Part shown: one piece after another, positions 63,901-64,000 of the stretch
Position numbering within the stretch: position 1 is the stretch's first letter
How the letters are laid out: every line of letters starts with the position of its first letter
Source of the DNA: Lysobacterales bacterium
GTDB lineage: Bacteria > Pseudomonadota > Gammaproteobacteria > Xanthomonadales > Rhodanobacteraceae
Direction: 5' to 3'
DNA: 64,000 nucleotides
NCBI GenBank assembly: GCA_002632325.1
Contig: NSJK01000001.1
Coordinates: forward strand, 62,001-126,000
Program-made: the position numbers and the translations under genes
Notes under the pieces: generated by a model
What the model was told of the DNA's origin: nothing
What the model saw: the letters and a program-made list of their open reading frames with translations, nothing else
The model's database searches: none

Positions 63901-64000
63901 GCATGATGAGCGAGTTGGCGCCCGCGTCCCTGCCGCCGATCGATCTGGAGGTGAAGGACTTCCGGTTGGGTGATGCAAATTTCGGCGCGGCCAGATTCCG
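60936..64000 (+). CDS. yhdP: YhdP-family AsmA-like envelope protein, 3' end outside window
   Basis: More than 1020 residues, running off the window. GTG at 60936 is the likely start (GTG at 60942 also possible). One N-terminal membrane helix (ALLGTVAAVVILLGVLAGLT), then a long periplasmic region with GRNVTIGRLDGAWIGGGPVL, as in AsmA/DUF3971 proteins. These bridge-like proteins move phospholipid from inner to outer membrane. The gene lies 60 bp after rng, as in many proteobacteria. Confidence 0.9.
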   Translation, partial: MTVTWRSRLRRLRFALLGTVAAVVILLGVLAGLTHLAMPWLASHPQSVARWLGDRLGRNVTIGRLDGAWIGGGPVLDLHDVRIAASDPTQAPMSVPSAQLSFDLLAPLRRGRAFSEFHVEGLDLQLVNEAGQWHLHGLDLGTAQKQSESFSMGALGALQVNAARLRVDDPGHGLQLDLAVPVLRVVNLGATTRVLARVAPRANESALVDLVADLDLATISGTVYLGSRDVDLAAVLGAMRPGGVQVTRGRGVAQLWLGLHKGVLDDAHARINLRNAGFASAVALKASANIEIEPRTAFDRLALVARWQRGASGWSMDIADFVASNDESVLPAQLRIERSGSDESPHWNVLAHNLSLEPLGAIAMLAQALPDALRQWLYLAHPRGRLETAALQWRAADDFDLDARVRGAEITAAGAVPGVAALDADLLGDAQATLLRIPGQPLRVNVPKVFRWPFEFTNVGGDIDLRRTESGAWRIETDQLAFDAADYGGELRGGIEITPGQRPFLDLYALTHHAQVGAAKRFWPVNVMPPSAVEWLDRGLVDGKVVDGRVAFRGDLADWPFHNQAGYFIARAEVDDTTLVYHPQWPRAQGIHAIAQFINDGMQVDAQAGKTMGNAIQSASATIPDFGDVVLDLQVKAAGNAANLLNFLRDSPVGRRYAEPLKDLLVDGKFDGAFKLVLPVRRMEEMSLDGSAELTARKLEQLRYDQHFVDVGGTVRFSQSGLAADGLDVGFRGRRAKLSIDVGSFVSDPTQVFEARLSGLFPASEVFTDMPALAPVVAHLQGESAWNALVAVAAPQANAEGAVRLMLDSDLVGTAIDLPAPLDKLAASRWPLHIAMDLPYAGRLAQVRLADRLAISAQLPAADKALAVRLHFGADDAAAPPTAGIVVDGHIGQLDAGGWIRVVSAGQASAGVLVQQIDIRADETLLGGRQFKDVGLRIDSSLEATRVNIDGTAIAGELDFPRGLATQGIVARLVRVHWPDAPPGAADTSMMSELAPASLPPIDLEVKDFRLGDANFGAARF

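Noticed and set aside
1..64000. CRISPR array, rRNA or tRNA genes
   Set aside because: No evenly spaced repeats and no rRNA or complete tRNA structure were found on either strand by eye.

Overview
The window is about 64 kb of GC-rich DNA with dense, short-spaced genes. Gene content points to a gammaproteobacterium of the Xanthomonadales, perhaps Rhodanobacteraceae-like: RecBCD, a fused CysNC, the Maf-RNase G-YhdP order, RhlE, and secreted proteins with a C-terminal DGF motif. This placement is inference from gene content; no alignment was run.

Layout. 1-12028 is chromosomal: a YcaQ-type glycosylase (cut by the window edge), MgtC-family protein, RhlE, Hsp15, a secreted beta-helix protein, a short-chain dehydrogenase, an acyltransferase broken by an in-frame amber codon, and mutS. 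11979-34186 is an integrated mobile element of about 22 kb, bounded by 26-bp imperfect direct repeats lying inside the 5' coding end of mutS. 34330-44328 is chromosomal: a NucS-like nuclease gene and recC-recB-recD with 4-bp overlaps. 44329-46652 is a graveyard of prophage fragments. 46662-64000 is chromosomal: an S9 peptidase, cysD-cysNC, a three-operon locus (ketosynthase, ACP, two ArnE/F-like half transporters, DegT aminotransferase, arginase-like protein, GNAT and hydrolase), then maf, rng and the start of yhdP.

The element. It begins with a tyrosine recombinase flanked by repeated 9-bp arm-type sites that also occur at the far end. It carries a MOBQ (MobA/MobL) relaxase, a TraD-like mobilisation protein and a clear RSF1010/IncQ-type oriT, but no conjugation machinery, so it reads as an integrative mobilisable element. 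Cargo is mostly defence-related: a WYL regulator with a BglII-family restriction enzyme and an MT-A70 methyltransferase, an AIPR protein, a SIR2-HerA pair, a GIY-YIG-type protein, a DUF3883 protein, RadC, and an IstA/IstB pair whose IstB lacks the Walker A lysine. Several small proteins are also present.

How it fits together. Insertion swapped the first codons of mutS: the element end now supplies a new start and the residues up to HTPL, while the old 5' end lies stranded at the other end of the element. Excision would restore the old end. Mismatch repair may therefore depend on the state of a mobile defence island, which is the most interesting possibility in the window.
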